Shown one piece after another: positions 6,923 through 15,149 of a stretch of DNA of 27,172 nucleotides (positions are counted from its first letter, which is position 1; each line of letters begins with the position of its first letter). The DNA lies in NCBI GenBank assembly GCA_045616505.1, contig JAZLGV010000024.1:1-27172 (forward strand). The letters run 5' to 3'. The notes under the pieces are model-generated. The model searched no databases, had not been told where the DNA came from, and saw only the letters and a list, made by a program, of their open reading frames with translations. This stretch comes from JAKSUT01 sp045616505. Its GTDB lineage: Bacteria > Cyanobacteriota > Vampirovibrionia > Gastranaerophilales > Gastranaerophilaceae. The position numbers and the translations under genes are program-made.

Positions 6923-8254
6923 ATGGAAATGAAGAAAAAATTAATTAAATATCCGTTTTTAACAAAAGAGGTAGAAGTTTACACTCTTGAAAACGGTCAC
7001 ACAATAGTTTTAGCACATAAAGAAGGTGGACTTGTAAATGTTAGTTCTTGGGTAAAAACAGGTTCTATCAACGAAGACAACAATAACAATGGTATTTCAC
7101 ACTTTCTTGAACATTTAATGTTTAAAGGAACTCACAAACATAAAGCTGGTGAGTTCGACAAAATTTTGGAAGCAAAAGGTGCAATTGTAAATGCTGCAAC
7201 ATGGAAAGATTACACTTTCTACTACGTTACACTTCCAAAAGGAGAAAATAACGAAAACTTTAATTGTGCAATAGAACTTCATGCAGATATGATGCTTGAT
7301 CCTGTTGTGCCAGATTATGAAATGGGTGCACCATTTGATGTTAATGACAAAAATGTTACCGACAAAAGAGAACGTCATGTCGTAATTGAAGAAATAAGAA
7401 TGCGCCAAGACCAACCTTGGACAAAAGTTTATAATGCTTGTAACAAAGGTATTTACACTCAACATCCTTACAAAAGAGATGTTATCGGTACGCCTGAAAT
7501 AATTTCACAAGTTTCTCAACAAGAAATTATGAATTATTATCACAGTTTCTATACTCCTGAAAATATCACAACAATAGTTGTCGGAGATTTTAACCACGAA
7601 GAAATTTTAAACAAGGTTATAAAAGAATTTGACAATTGGGGTGAAAGAAAAACCATAAAAAAAGAAATTACGCTTGATACTCCAATCACAGAAACAAGAT
7701 ACACAGAACAAAAAGCAAAATTAAATTCAGCATTTGCAATGTTTGGTTATCTTGGTCCTCAAGCAAAAGATTTAAAAAATTCAATTTCTCTTGAAATTTT
7801 AGCAATAGTTTTGGGCGACGGAACAAGTTCTAAACTATACCAAAACCTTATTGAAAAACAACCAGAACCAATATTCAATATGGTAAGCGCTGAACACTAT
7901 CAATTTAGAGATGGCGACAACTTCTTTATTCAAGCAAACTTCAAACCAGAAAAGAAAGATTTAGCATTATCTCTAATCAAAGATGAAATCAAAAAAATTC
8001 AAGAAGAAAAAATAACTCAAGACGAAATCAAAAAAGCTAAGAAAAAAATCAAATCTCAATTTGCATATCAAGCCGAAACGGTTTCTGAAATTGGTGAAAC
8101 TATCGGTTATTATATGACAGTTTGCGATAACCTTGATTTAGTTGAAGATTATTTAAAAATAGTAGAAGAAATAGATGCTGATTATCTAAAAGAAATAGCA
8201 AACAAATACCTTGATATTTCTCATGCCAGCATATCTTTATTGCTTCCTGAATAA
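6923..8254 (+). CDS. M16-family zinc metallopeptidase
   Basis: A 443-residue pitrilysin/mitochondrial-processing-type peptidase. The inverted zinc motif HxxEH is present as HFLEH (60-64) in NGISHFLEHLMFKGT, and the distal glutamate lies in VVIEEIRM (about 153-160). The C-terminal half (about 170-440) is the structurally similar inactive M16 domain. Between the active-site helix and the distal Glu there is an acidic insertion (about 131-150), longer than in typical bacterial members. There is no signal peptide, so it is probably cytoplasmic and degrades peptides. The gene ends four bases from the convergent tlyA gene. Met3 is an alternative start, but the -10 box position favours Met1 on a leaderless transcript. 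Confidence 0.93.
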   Translation: MEMKKKLIKYPFLTKEVEVYTLENGHTIVLAHKEGGLVNVSSWVKTGSINEDNNNNGISHFLEHLMFKGTHKHKAGEFDKILEAKGAIVNAATWKDYTFYYVTLPKGENNENFNCAIELHADMMLDPVVPDYEMGAPFDVNDKNVTDKRERHVVIEEIRMRQDQPWTKVYNACNKGIYTQHPYKRDVIGTPEIISQVSQQEIMNYYHSFYTPENITTIVVGDFNHEEILNKVIKEFDNWGERKTIKKEITLDTPITETRYTEQKAKLNSAFAMFGYLGPQAKDLKNSISLEILAIVLGDGTSSKLYQNLIEKQPEPIFNMVSAEHYQFRDGDNFFIQANFKPEKKDLALSLIKDEIKKIQEEKITQDEIKKAKKKIKSQFAYQAETVSEIGETIGYYMTVCDNLDLVEDYLKIVEEIDADYLKEIANKYLDISHASISLLLPE

Positions 8255-8258
8255 CTTT

Positions 8259-9068
8259 TTAAAGATTAGAAAATGCGTCTTCTATAACATTTTCAACTTC
8301 AAAATCTTGTTGTTCACCTTTAGTTGCAAAGTGAACAAGATATTCAATATTGCCTGAAGGACCTTTTATTGGAGAATAAGTTAAGTTTAAAATTTCATAT
8401 CCTTGTTCTTTTATAAAACTCAAAACCGTTTCAACTACTTGGTAATGAACATTTTTATCCCTTACAACTCCGCCTTTTTCAACCAAATCCTTTCCTGCTT
8501 CAAATTGAGGTTTTATCAAACAAACCATCTCATGATAACCTTTATTCAACAAGTTTTTTAAATTTGGCAAAACTTTTTCTATTGGAATAAATGATACATC
8601 CATAACAAGTAAATCTGCAATTTCTTCATCACTTGAATAAATATCTTCGTACGAACAAGATTTTATATTTGTTCTTTCAATAGTTTTAACTCTTTTATCG
8701 CTTCTTATTTTCCAAGCTAATTGCCCATATCCTACATCAACAGCATAAACAAATTTTGCACCATTTTGCAACAAAACATCTGTAAAGCCGCCAGTTGAAG
8801 CGCCTGCATCTATACAAATTCTATCTTTCACATCTAAAACAAAAGAATTTAGCGCTTTTTCAAGTTTAAAACCACCTCTTGAAACGTAAGGCATTGATTT
8901 AATTTCAATCTGATTATTTTTTGTTATATCAATTTGAAATCCAGCTTTTGTTATAACTTCATCATTAACTTTTACATCCCCTGCTAATATCGCAGCGGAA
9001 GCCTTACTTTTAGTTTCACAATAACCATTTTCAAATAAATATTTATCTAATCGTTCTTTTTTTGCCAT
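8259..9068 (-). CDS. tlyA: TlyA-family rRNA 2'-O-methyltransferase
   Basis: A 269-residue protein with an N-terminal S4 RNA-binding domain (about 4-60, ERLDKYLFENGYCETKSKAS) and an FtsJ-like methyltransferase domain. The SAM-binding loop is DAGASTGGF (87-95). The catalytic K-D-K-E set fits the Lys in SRGGFKLEKAL, the Asp in VMDVSFIP, the Lys in LIKPQFEAG and the Glu in SGNIEYLV. Family members methylate ribose 2'-OH of cytidines in 16S and/or 23S rRNA, affecting sensitivity to capreomycin-type drugs; some also have haemolysin annotations. The start overlaps the tatD stop by one base (TAATG), implying translational coupling in a three-gene operon. Confidence 0.93.
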   Translation of the reverse strand: MAKKERLDKYLFENGYCETKSKASAAILAGDVKVNDEVITKAGFQIDITKNNQIEIKSMPYVSRGGFKLEKALNSFVLDVKDRICIDAGASTGGFTDVLLQNGAKFVYAVDVGYGQLAWKIRSDKRVKTIERTNIKSCSYEDIYSSDEEIADLLVMDVSFIPIEKVLPNLKNLLNKGYHEMVCLIKPQFEAGKDLVEKGGVVRDKNVHYQVVETVLSFIKEQGYEILNLTYSPIKGPSGNIEYLVHFATKGEQQDFEVENVIEDAFSNL

Positions 9069-9838
9069 TACTTATCACCAAAATTAAATATTTTATTCGC
9101 ATTTTGAGTTGTTGCCATTGCAATCTCTTCAAAAGAACATTCTCTCAAATCTGCAATACGTTGAGCAACATATTTTACATACATTGGTTCGTTTCTTTTT
9201 CCTCTATATGGTTCAGGAGTCATATATGGTGCATCTGTTTCCAACAAAAGTTTATCTAGTGGAATATTTTTTGCAACATTATGAGTTTTTTTAGCATTTT
9301 TAAATGTAACAACTCCACCTAATGCGATATAAAAACCTTTTTTTATACATTCATTTGCAAATTCCAAACTTCCTGAAAAACAATGCATTACGACAGGAAT
9401 ATCTTTAACTTCTGCAAGCAAATCAAAAGCGTCTTTATGTGCTTCTCTTTCATGAATTAAAAGTGGCAAATGAAGTTCTTGAGCAATTTCTATTTGTTTT
9501 TTAAAAATATCAATTTGTTCTTTAACATACGTTTTATCCCAATAATAATCAAGTCCAACTTCACCTATTGCAACCACTTTTTTATTTTTCGCAAATTCTT
9601 TTATATCAGAAAAATCACTTGATTTAACTTTTTTAACTTCTTCTGGATGAATACCAATTGCACAATATACACCATCAAATTCATTCGCAACATTCAAAAC
9701 ACTATCAAAAGAAGCTCTATCAACGGCAGGAACAATAATTTTTTCTATACCGTTTTCTTTTGCTCTTTTGACTACTTCTGCTTTATCTTCAAAATCTGCT
9801 AAATCAATATGGGAATGTGTATCAATTAAATAAGTCAT
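9068..9838 (-). CDS. tatD: TatD-family metal-dependent hydrolase (DNase)
   Basis: A 256-residue TIM-barrel hydrolase. Metal ligands are visible in order: DTHSHIDL near the N-terminus, the Glu of AIGEVGLDYYW, the His in LLIHEREAH, the His in VVMHCFSGS, and the Asp in LLETDAPYMTPEPYRGKRNEP. Family members are 3'-5' exonucleases for DNA or RNA, linked to DNA repair and RNA quality control. The gene sits between the GT2-like gene and tlyA with one-base TAATG overlaps on both sides, so all three proteins should be made together. TatD-rRNA methyltransferase neighbours are common; the glycosyltransferase neighbour is less so. Confidence 0.95.
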   Translation of the reverse strand: MTYLIDTHSHIDLADFEDKAEVVKRAKENGIEKIIVPAVDRASFDSVLNVANEFDGVYCAIGIHPEEVKKVKSSDFSDIKEFAKNKKVVAIGEVGLDYYWDKTYVKEQIDIFKKQIEIAQELHLPLLIHEREAHKDAFDLLAEVKDIPVVMHCFSGSLEFANECIKKGFYIALGGVVTFKNAKKTHNVAKNIPLDKLLLETDAPYMTPEPYRGKRNEPMYVKYVAQRIADLRECSFEEIAMATTQNANKIFNFGDK

Positions 9839-11379
9839 TATTGGAATATTTTTTCAATTATGCCTTCTGCTTGTTTTTGAATTGTAAAACTTTCACAAGA
9901 ATTCCAAAGTAATGTTGGAGTAACTGTGGTTTGCGTTGCAGATTGGCATTTATTACAAAAACCTTTTATTTTATTTGTTGAACCATCATTATTTTGTGAA
10001 AAATTAGCACAACAATGACAAATTTTCAAAACAAAACCATAATCAGCCAATTTATTAACAAGTTCTGTAATAGCATTTATCATACCTAAATTTGTCTTTG
10101 TTTCAAATTTTTTATTTCTGAACATAAATTTAACTTTTGCTAATCCACTCTCTGAAATAAGTTCCATTTTACAAGGAATAGTTCTTCTTCCGTCAGTAAC
10201 TAAAACATCAACAACAAATTTGTCAGAAACTGCAGGTTGTTTTTTAGCAAAAACTTTTGTTCTCACTAATCGACAAATTGGAAAATGTTTTAAAATATGA
10301 GCTAAAGAATAAAATGGATACATAAACAAATATAAAAATTCTTTATTTTTCAACTGAGAATTAACCAAGCTCAATGCAAATGCCAAAATCAACACACCAG
10401 CAGTTAGCAATACCACAGTAAAATCTGCCATAAAATAATATCCAAAAGAATACTGTAAAATAAAGCCATATACTAAAAGAGTAATTAATACGTTTGGAGA
10501 AATCAAAGAATAAACCTGCTCTGTATATGCGAATTTTGCCATCAATGTTTTAGGTAATGCTGATTTAAACATAGCTAATCTTGCACTCAAAGAAGGTATT
10601 CTCAAATCAAATTCATCTACATGAATATATGTTTTAACATTTGGATTAAACATACATTTTTGTTCATGTTTAGTTAATGATAAACTCAAACTCAATTCAT
10701 CAACAATAGATTCAAATTTAACTTTATCATAATTCATCATCAATTCTTTTTTAATAACAAAAACATCTGAATCGATTATTGTAGATAACCCCATCAAAGA
10801 ACGAGCTGTTAATAAAAAGTTTGTATAATATTTATGAAAAGCCATCTTAATATTTTGTCTTAGTGTTAAATCAGTTCCTAATAAAGTTGTAGAACCTGTT
10901 ATAACATGAGAATAAGAAAGAGCATTATTTACTGATGCTAAGAAATCAGAACCGATAAATCTATTAGCATCTAAAAATACATAAGCTTCTCCAACATCAT
11001 GAGTTCTCAATTTTTCTAACAATATTGAAATCGCTTGATCTTTTCCAATAGTGCATTGATCAGAAGCATTAAAAATATTCAACATTGGTTCTGCTGCAAA
11101 AACAGACGCTGAACCATCTGTACAATTATCTAAAACTAAAAAAGTAATAAAATTTTCAGGACTATATGTTTGTTCTTTTAATTGTTTAACGATATTTTCA
11201 ACATTTTTCAAATTATTATGCGCATAAATAATAACACACAATTTGCGTTGAACACCTGTATTTTCTACTCTTTGTTGTCTTTTGAAAAACTTTGTACTCA
11301 AGTTTTTGATAGCTAATAACAAAAAATAGAAAGAAAAAACAACTACATATATATACAATAAATCTAACAATAAAGTCAT
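9838..11379 (-). CDS. GT2-like membrane protein with a cysteine-rich C-terminal tail
   Basis: A 513-residue protein: an N-terminal membrane helix (about 4-24), a GT-A family 2 glycosyltransferase-like domain (about 45-270), two or three membrane helices (about 293-312, 320-340 and possibly 347-362), and a soluble C-terminal domain (about 385-513). Signature positions of the fold are recognisable (YAHNN, VLDNCTDGS, FLDANR at 135-140, VDELSLS at 227-233). However, the usual DxD is DAN, and the QxxRW motif of processive synthases is not evident; the equivalent place reads SARLAMFKSAL. The tail contains CHCC (454-457) and CNKC (475-478), which could form a zinc ribbon. It probably acts at the inner membrane, but the substrate is unknown and catalysis is uncertain. 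AGAGGA precedes ATG. It leads the tatD-tlyA operon. Confidence 0.8.
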   Translation of the reverse strand: MTLLLDLLYIYVVVFSFYFLLLAIKNLSTKFFKRQQRVENTGVQRKLCVIIYAHNNLKNVENIVKQLKEQTYSPENFITFLVLDNCTDGSASVFAAEPMLNIFNASDQCTIGKDQAISILLEKLRTHDVGEAYVFLDANRFIGSDFLASVNNALSYSHVITGSTTLLGTDLTLRQNIKMAFHKYYTNFLLTARSLMGLSTIIDSDVFVIKKELMMNYDKVKFESIVDELSLSLSLTKHEQKCMFNPNVKTYIHVDEFDLRIPSLSARLAMFKSALPKTLMAKFAYTEQVYSLISPNVLITLLVYGFILQYSFGYYFMADFTVVLLTAGVLILAFALSLVNSQLKNKEFLYLFMYPFYSLAHILKHFPICRLVRTKVFAKKQPAVSDKFVVDVLVTDGRRTIPCKMELISESGLAKVKFMFRNKKFETKTNLGMINAITELVNKLADYGFVLKICHCCANFSQNNDGSTNKIKGFCNKCQSATQTTVTPTLLWNSCESFTIQKQAEGIIEKIFQ

Positions 11380-11397
11380 TTTAATATCCTCTTGAAA

Positions 11398-11452
11398 AAT
11401 ATTACATAAAAAGAATTCAAAATTCTAGCGAAAAATAAAAAAATGTAATATT
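11398..11452. promoter_or_regulatory. Inverted repeat in the divergent GT2-like/ilvE promoter region
   Basis: AATATTACAT (11398-11407) recurs exactly inverted as ATGTAATATT (11443-11452), with 35 bases between. Its place between divergent genes suggests an operator for a dimeric or looping regulator; no regulator is identified. A second short repeat, TTTAGT (11477-11482) and ACTAAA (11492-11497), lies just before the ilvE ribosome-binding site and could form a weak leader hairpin. Confidence 0.35.
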
Positions 11453-11512
11453 AATAAATATTTACTACCCAGAGATTTTAGTTTATGCAATACTAAACAA
11501 GGAGAGAATATT

Positions 11513-12427
11513 ATGAAAGAATACTTTTATTTAAACGGAGAATACGTAGAAAAAGAAAAAGCCGTAATCCCTATTATGACTCACGGTTTTATCTACGGAA
11601 CTTCTATATTTGAAGGAATTAGAGCATATTACAATCCTGAAACAAAACAAATGTATGCTTTTAGATTATTTGACCACCTAAAAAGATTTGAAGAAAGTTC
11701 AAAAATTATGAGAATTGGAATTAATCATTCAATTGAAGAACTTACTGAAATCATAAAAACAATGTTAAAAAAGACAAACTACCAAACAGATGTTTATATC
11801 AGACCAACAGCATACAAAGCTGGTCAAACAGTTTTAACACACATTGTAGATAATCCTGACGGACTTGCTATTTTTACAACTCCACTTGGAAATAGCCTTG
11901 AATTAGATAAAGGCTTAAAAGTTTGTGTTTCAAATTGGAGAAGAACTAGCGATAACGCAATCCCACCAAGAGCAAAAATAGGTGGAGCTTATGCAAACGC
12001 AGCCCTTATGGCAACAGATGCAAAACTAGCTGGCTTTGACAATGCAATAGCTCTATCTGAAGAAGGTTTTGTAACAGAAGGTTCTGCGATGAACGTATTT
12101 TTTGTAATGAATGGAAAACTTGTTACTCCAAAACCTAAAAATAACATTCTTCTTGGTATAACAAGAGATTCAATAATAAAAATTGCTAAAGACGAAGGTA
12201 TTGAAGTTGTAGAAAGAACTATTCAAAGAACAGAACTTTACAATACACAAGAAGCATTCTACACTGGTACTAGCGCTCAAATCAGTCCTATCACAAGCAT
12301 TGATAACAGAAATTTAGGCGATGGCAAAATAGGAAAAATCACAAAATTTTTACAAGACAAATATTTCGATACTGTAAGAGGTAAAATTTCAAAATACAAG
12401 GATTGGTGTACTTCAGTTTATGATTAG
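11513..12427 (+). CDS. ilvE: Branched-chain amino acid aminotransferase
   Basis: A 304-residue fold-type IV PLP aminotransferase catalysing the last step of valine, leucine and isoleucine synthesis, or the first step of their breakdown. Recognisable elements are SIFEGIRAYYN (31-41), the arginine-rich RLFDHLKRFEESSKIM stretch, PLP lysine K155 in PPRAKIGGAYANA, and EEGFVTEGSAMNVF (183-196). The length and motifs fit IlvE rather than D-alanine aminotransferase or aminodeoxychorismate lyase. AAGGAGAG precedes ATG at good spacing. Its last eight bases overlap the start of the permease gene downstream, so the two are translationally coupled. Other branched-chain genes are absent from the window. 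Confidence 0.94.
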   Translation: MKEYFYLNGEYVEKEKAVIPIMTHGFIYGTSIFEGIRAYYNPETKQMYAFRLFDHLKRFEESSKIMRIGINHSIEELTEIIKTMLKKTNYQTDVYIRPTAYKAGQTVLTHIVDNPDGLAIFTTPLGNSLELDKGLKVCVSNWRRTSDNAIPPRAKIGGAYANAALMATDAKLAGFDNAIALSEEGFVTEGSAMNVFFVMNGKLVTPKPKNNILLGITRDSIIKIAKDEGIEVVERTIQRTELYNTQEAFYTGTSAQISPITSIDNRNLGDGKIGKITKFLQDKYFDTVRGKISKYKDWCTSVYD

Positions 12428-13151
12428 TTTTTTCGGTTTATGCGTTCAAAATTTAATAAAAACAATCAAGTATGTCTTTTCAAGACAAGTGAAATTTTCA
12501 AGCGTAATTTCTCAAGCTGCAGCAATTAGTTATGACTCTCTTACAATATCTTTAACAATTGTTGTAATTGCAGCCGCAGTTATCGCAATACAAGTTTCAA
12601 AACAATTTTTAATGTCAGGTGCAGAAACTTATATTGGCGGAACAATGGCTATTGTAATAATCAGAGAAATCGCTCCAGGGTTTGCAGCACTTGCAATAGG
12701 CGCAAGAGCCGGAACTGCAATTTCTGCTGAAATTGCAAATATGCAAGTTACATCACAAGTTGATGCCATAAAAACTCTAAAAGTTGAACCTGTCGGGTAT
12801 TATTTTGCTCCTAGACTTTTAGCATCAGGTTTAACTGTACCGCTTGTAATCCTAATCGCTGAATTTGTAGGTATTGTTGCTGGATTATTTATATGCTTTT
12901 TCACAATCAATCTACACCCTAGCAGATATATAAACTCTGTTTGGCTATGGCTAAACACAAGAGATATTTACATAAGTCTGTTTAAAGGATTTTTGTTCGG
13001 TGTTGTTATAGCCCTTGTTTGTGCAACTCAAGGTTATTCAACTAGGGGTGGTGCAAAAGATGTTGGGATATCAACAACCCAAGCCGCAATCAAATCCACA
13101 ATATATATGCTTATCACAGACTTTATTGTTAATATAATATTTTATCTATAA
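12420..13151 (+). CDS. MlaE/YrbE-family ABC transporter permease
   Basis: A 243-residue polytopic inner-membrane protein with about five or six membrane segments. The family core is clear: REIAPGFAALAIGARAGTAISAEIANMQVTSQVDAIKTL, then EPVGYYFAPRLLAS, and late in the protein QGYSTRGGAKDVGISTTQAAIKS. MlaE-type permeases work with an ATPase (MlaF) and an MCE-domain protein (MlaD) to move phospholipids or other lipids between the membranes of diderm cells. Neither partner is adjacent here, so they are presumably encoded elsewhere. The ATG lies inside the end of ilvE (eight-base overlap). A strong terminator follows at 13155-13191. Confidence 0.92.
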   Translation: MISFFGLCVQNLIKTIKYVFSRQVKFSSVISQAAAISYDSLTISLTIVVIAAAVIAIQVSKQFLMSGAETYIGGTMAIVIIREIAPGFAALAIGARAGTAISAEIANMQVTSQVDAIKTLKVEPVGYYFAPRLLASGLTVPLVILIAEFVGIVAGLFICFFTINLHPSRYINSVWLWLNTRDIYISLFKGFLFGVVIALVCATQGYSTRGGAKDVGISTTQAAIKSTIYMLITDFIVNIIFYL

Positions 13152-13154
13152 ACA

Positions 13155-13191
13155 AAAAATGTCAGACAAAAAATAATTGTCTGACATTTTT
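13155..13191. terminator. Bidirectional intrinsic terminator
   Basis: A perfect 15-base-pair inverted repeat (13155-13169 and 13177-13191, core ATGTCAGACAA/TTGTCTGACAT) with a seven-base loop is flanked by A and T runs. It lies between the convergent permease and EF-hand genes and can serve both. Confidence 0.9.
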
Positions 13192-13213
13192 ATTATTTAA
13201 TCTATTTTATTTA

Positions 13214-13762
13214 TTAATCATTCAAAAATTTATATGACAACATGCTTGATGAAGCATCAACTTTTGAAGAAGAATCATCAGCATACATAATAGACATATC
13301 AGATGCCATTTTTTGCTTAAATTCAATTTCTTTTTTCTCTCTTGCAGAAGTTAAATTATATGCATTAATTTCAGAAACAGAAACTTTACCATCACCATTT
13401 GTATCTATATCTGAAAAATGAGCCATGATTTCACTAATTTGTTCATTTGAATAACCTAATGAAGCACCCATTTGTGTAAGTTGAGCTTGAGTAACACCTG
13501 TTGCATTAATAGTGTTAGTCATATTTGACAACTCAGAAGCAGATAAAATTCCATCTTTATTCTTATCCATTGTTGAAAAATTTGATTGAATATAATTTGC
13601 AAAAGATTGATTTATTGTATTTGCATATTGTGGATTATTTCTTGTTGAAAGCAAACTATCCAAAGTTAAACCATTTGTTCCTGCAGCATTTGCTAAAATA
13701 GAATATGTACTTGATAAGCCGTTTGAAATACCACTTAAAATCGAACCATTTAAATTTGTCAT
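13214..13762 (-). CDS. EF-hand calcium-binding protein
   Basis: A 182-residue protein with two textbook 12-residue EF-hand loops: D66-E77 (DKNKDGILSASE) and D120-E131 (DTNGDGKVSVSE), separated by a helical linker as in paired EF-hands. The N-terminal 60 residues are rich in Ser, Asn, Gly and Ala, and the C-terminus has a Ser/Asp patch. No signal peptide or membrane segment is seen, so it is probably a soluble Ca2+ sensor or buffer; a role is not predictable. AGGAGA precedes ATG at good spacing. It is a single-gene unit, convergent with the permease gene and divergent from tyrS. Confidence 0.88.
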   Translation of the reverse strand: MTNLNGSILSGISNGLSSTYSILANAAGTNGLTLDSLLSTRNNPQYANTINQSFANYIQSNFSTMDKNKDGILSASELSNMTNTINATGVTQAQLTQMGASLGYSNEQISEIMAHFSDIDTNGDGKVSVSEINAYNLTSAREKKEIEFKQKMASDMSIMYADDSSSKVDASSSMLSYKFLND

Positions 13763-13844
13763 AATAAAATCTCCTATTTATTCAATAAATTTAACGACCA
13801 ATCTAACTTGTTATTAATGATAAATATTAAAATATCAACTATTC

Positions 13845-13876
13845 AAAGGAGAAAAAACTAATATTTTTTCTTTTTT
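13845..13876 (+). other. A/T hairpin upstream of tyrS
   Basis: Arms 13845-13857 (AAAGGAGAAAAAA) and 13864-13876 (thirteen pyrimidines, T with one C) can pair over 13 positions, including two G-U pairs, around a six-base loop. On the plus strand it resembles a U-rich terminator and hides a Shine-Dalgarno-like AAAGGAG that has no start codon after it. It abuts the tyrS -10 box. No transcript entering it from the left is obvious. Confidence 0.3.
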
Positions 13877-13884
13877 GATATAAT
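13876..13884 (+). promoter_or_regulatory. Extended -10 promoter of tyrS
   Basis: TGATATAAT is a consensus extended -10 (TGnTATAAT), with no clear -35, as tolerated by this class. The start would be near 13891, about 26 bases before the tyrS ATG, leaving room for its AAAGGA ribosome-binding site. Confidence 0.6.
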
Positions 13885-13916
13885 TAAAATAAAAGAGATA
13901 AGAAAAGGATAAAACA

Positions 13917-15149
13917 ATGACAGAAAAAATGATTATAAAAGAAGAATTTTTACAACAAGCAGCAAATCTTGCAAGAGGTGCAGAAGTTTTACCAGGAGGA
14001 ATACAAGAACTTGCTATCAAATTACAAAAAGCAAGTGAAACAAACACTCCTTTAAGAGTAAAACTTGGAATGGACCCTACAAGACCAGACTTACACCTTG
14101 GTCATAGTGTTGTAATGAGAAAACTTAGAGAATTTCAAAGACTTGAAAACAAAATTGTCTTGATTGTTGGTGGTGCAACAGCTATGGTTGGCGACCCTTC
14201 TGGAAAATCTGAAACAAGACCTTCTTTATCAAAAGAACAAGTTGACGAAAATGCAAAAACATACTTTGAACAAATGGCAAAAATCGTAGATGTTTCAAAA
14301 GCAGAAATTGTAAACAACGCAGATTGGCTACACAAATTATCTTTTGTTGATACTCTAAAACTTTCTTCAAAAATGACAGTTGCACAAATGCTTGTAAGAG
14401 ATGATTTCGCAAAAAGAATGGCAGAAAACAAACCAATTGCAATTCACGAATTTTTCTATCCATTAATGCAAGCATACGACTCTGTTGTAGTTGATGCAGA
14501 TATTGAACTTGGTGGTACAGACCAAAGATTTAACGTACTTTTAGGTAGAGAAATTCAAGAAGCTTACGGCAAACAATATCCACAAATGGTTATTTTATTA
14601 CCACTTTTAGAAGGTACAGATGGTGTTAAAAAGATGTCAAAATCATATCCTGAACATTGTATTTCACTAACTGAACCACCTAAAGATATGTTTGGAAAAC
14701 TTATGAGCATCCCTGATGAACTTATCACAAGATACTTTACACTACTAACAGATGTTCCGGAAACAAAAATCAAAGAATACGAAGAACAACTAAAAGCAGG
14801 AAACGTAAACCCTCGTGATATCAAAATGGAACTAGCTTACACTATCACAGAAGAATACTGTGGAAAAGAAGGTGCAGAATTCGGAAAATCTGAATTCATC
14901 AACATCGTTTCAAACAAAGGTATTCCTCAAGATATTAAAGAAGTAAAAATCGAACAAGGCAAAGGAATTTTAGACCTACTTGTAGAACTTAATTTCGTAA
15001 AAAGCAAAGGTGAAGCAAAAAGACTTATTCAAGGTGGTGGCGTGAAACTTGACGGAGAAAAAATCACTGACCAAAACCTTGCATTAAATATTGAAAAAGA
15101 AACAATATTACAATCAGGCAAAAGAAATTTTGCAAAATTGGTGAAATAA
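13917..15149 (+). CDS. tyrS: Tyrosyl-tRNA synthetase
   Basis: A 410-residue class I aminoacyl-tRNA synthetase charging tRNA-Tyr. The HIGH motif is HLGH (60-63) and the KMSKS loop is 238-242. The C-terminal region (about 345-410) is an S4 RNA-binding domain (LLVELNFVKSKGEAKRLIQGGGVKLDG). The motif set fits the TyrZ-type bacterial enzyme. AAAGGA precedes ATG; the promoter is an extended -10 just upstream. There is no T-box-like leader: only about 26 bases separate the inferred transcription start from ATG. The stop overlaps the cysK start by one base, so tyrS heads a tyrS-cysK-cysE operon. Confidence 0.96.
   Translation: MTEKMIIKEEFLQQAANLARGAEVLPGGIQELAIKLQKASETNTPLRVKLGMDPTRPDLHLGHSVVMRKLREFQRLENKIVLIVGGATAMVGDPSGKSETRPSLSKEQVDENAKTYFEQMAKIVDVSKAEIVNNADWLHKLSFVDTLKLSSKMTVAQMLVRDDFAKRMAENKPIAIHEFFYPLMQAYDSVVVDADIELGGTDQRFNVLLGREIQEAYGKQYPQMVILLPLLEGTDGVKKMSKSYPEHCISLTEPPKDMFGKLMSIPDELITRYFTLLTDVPETKIKEYEEQLKAGNVNPRDIKMELAYTITEEYCGKEGAEFGKSEFINIVSNKGIPQDIKEVKIEQGKGILDLLVELNFVKSKGEAKRLIQGGGVKLDGEKITDQNLALNIEKETILQSGKRNFAKLVK

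Noticed and set aside
13885..13916. T-box leader for tyrS
   Set aside because: The inferred 5' leader is only about 26 bases, too short for a T-box, and no T-box core sequence was seen.
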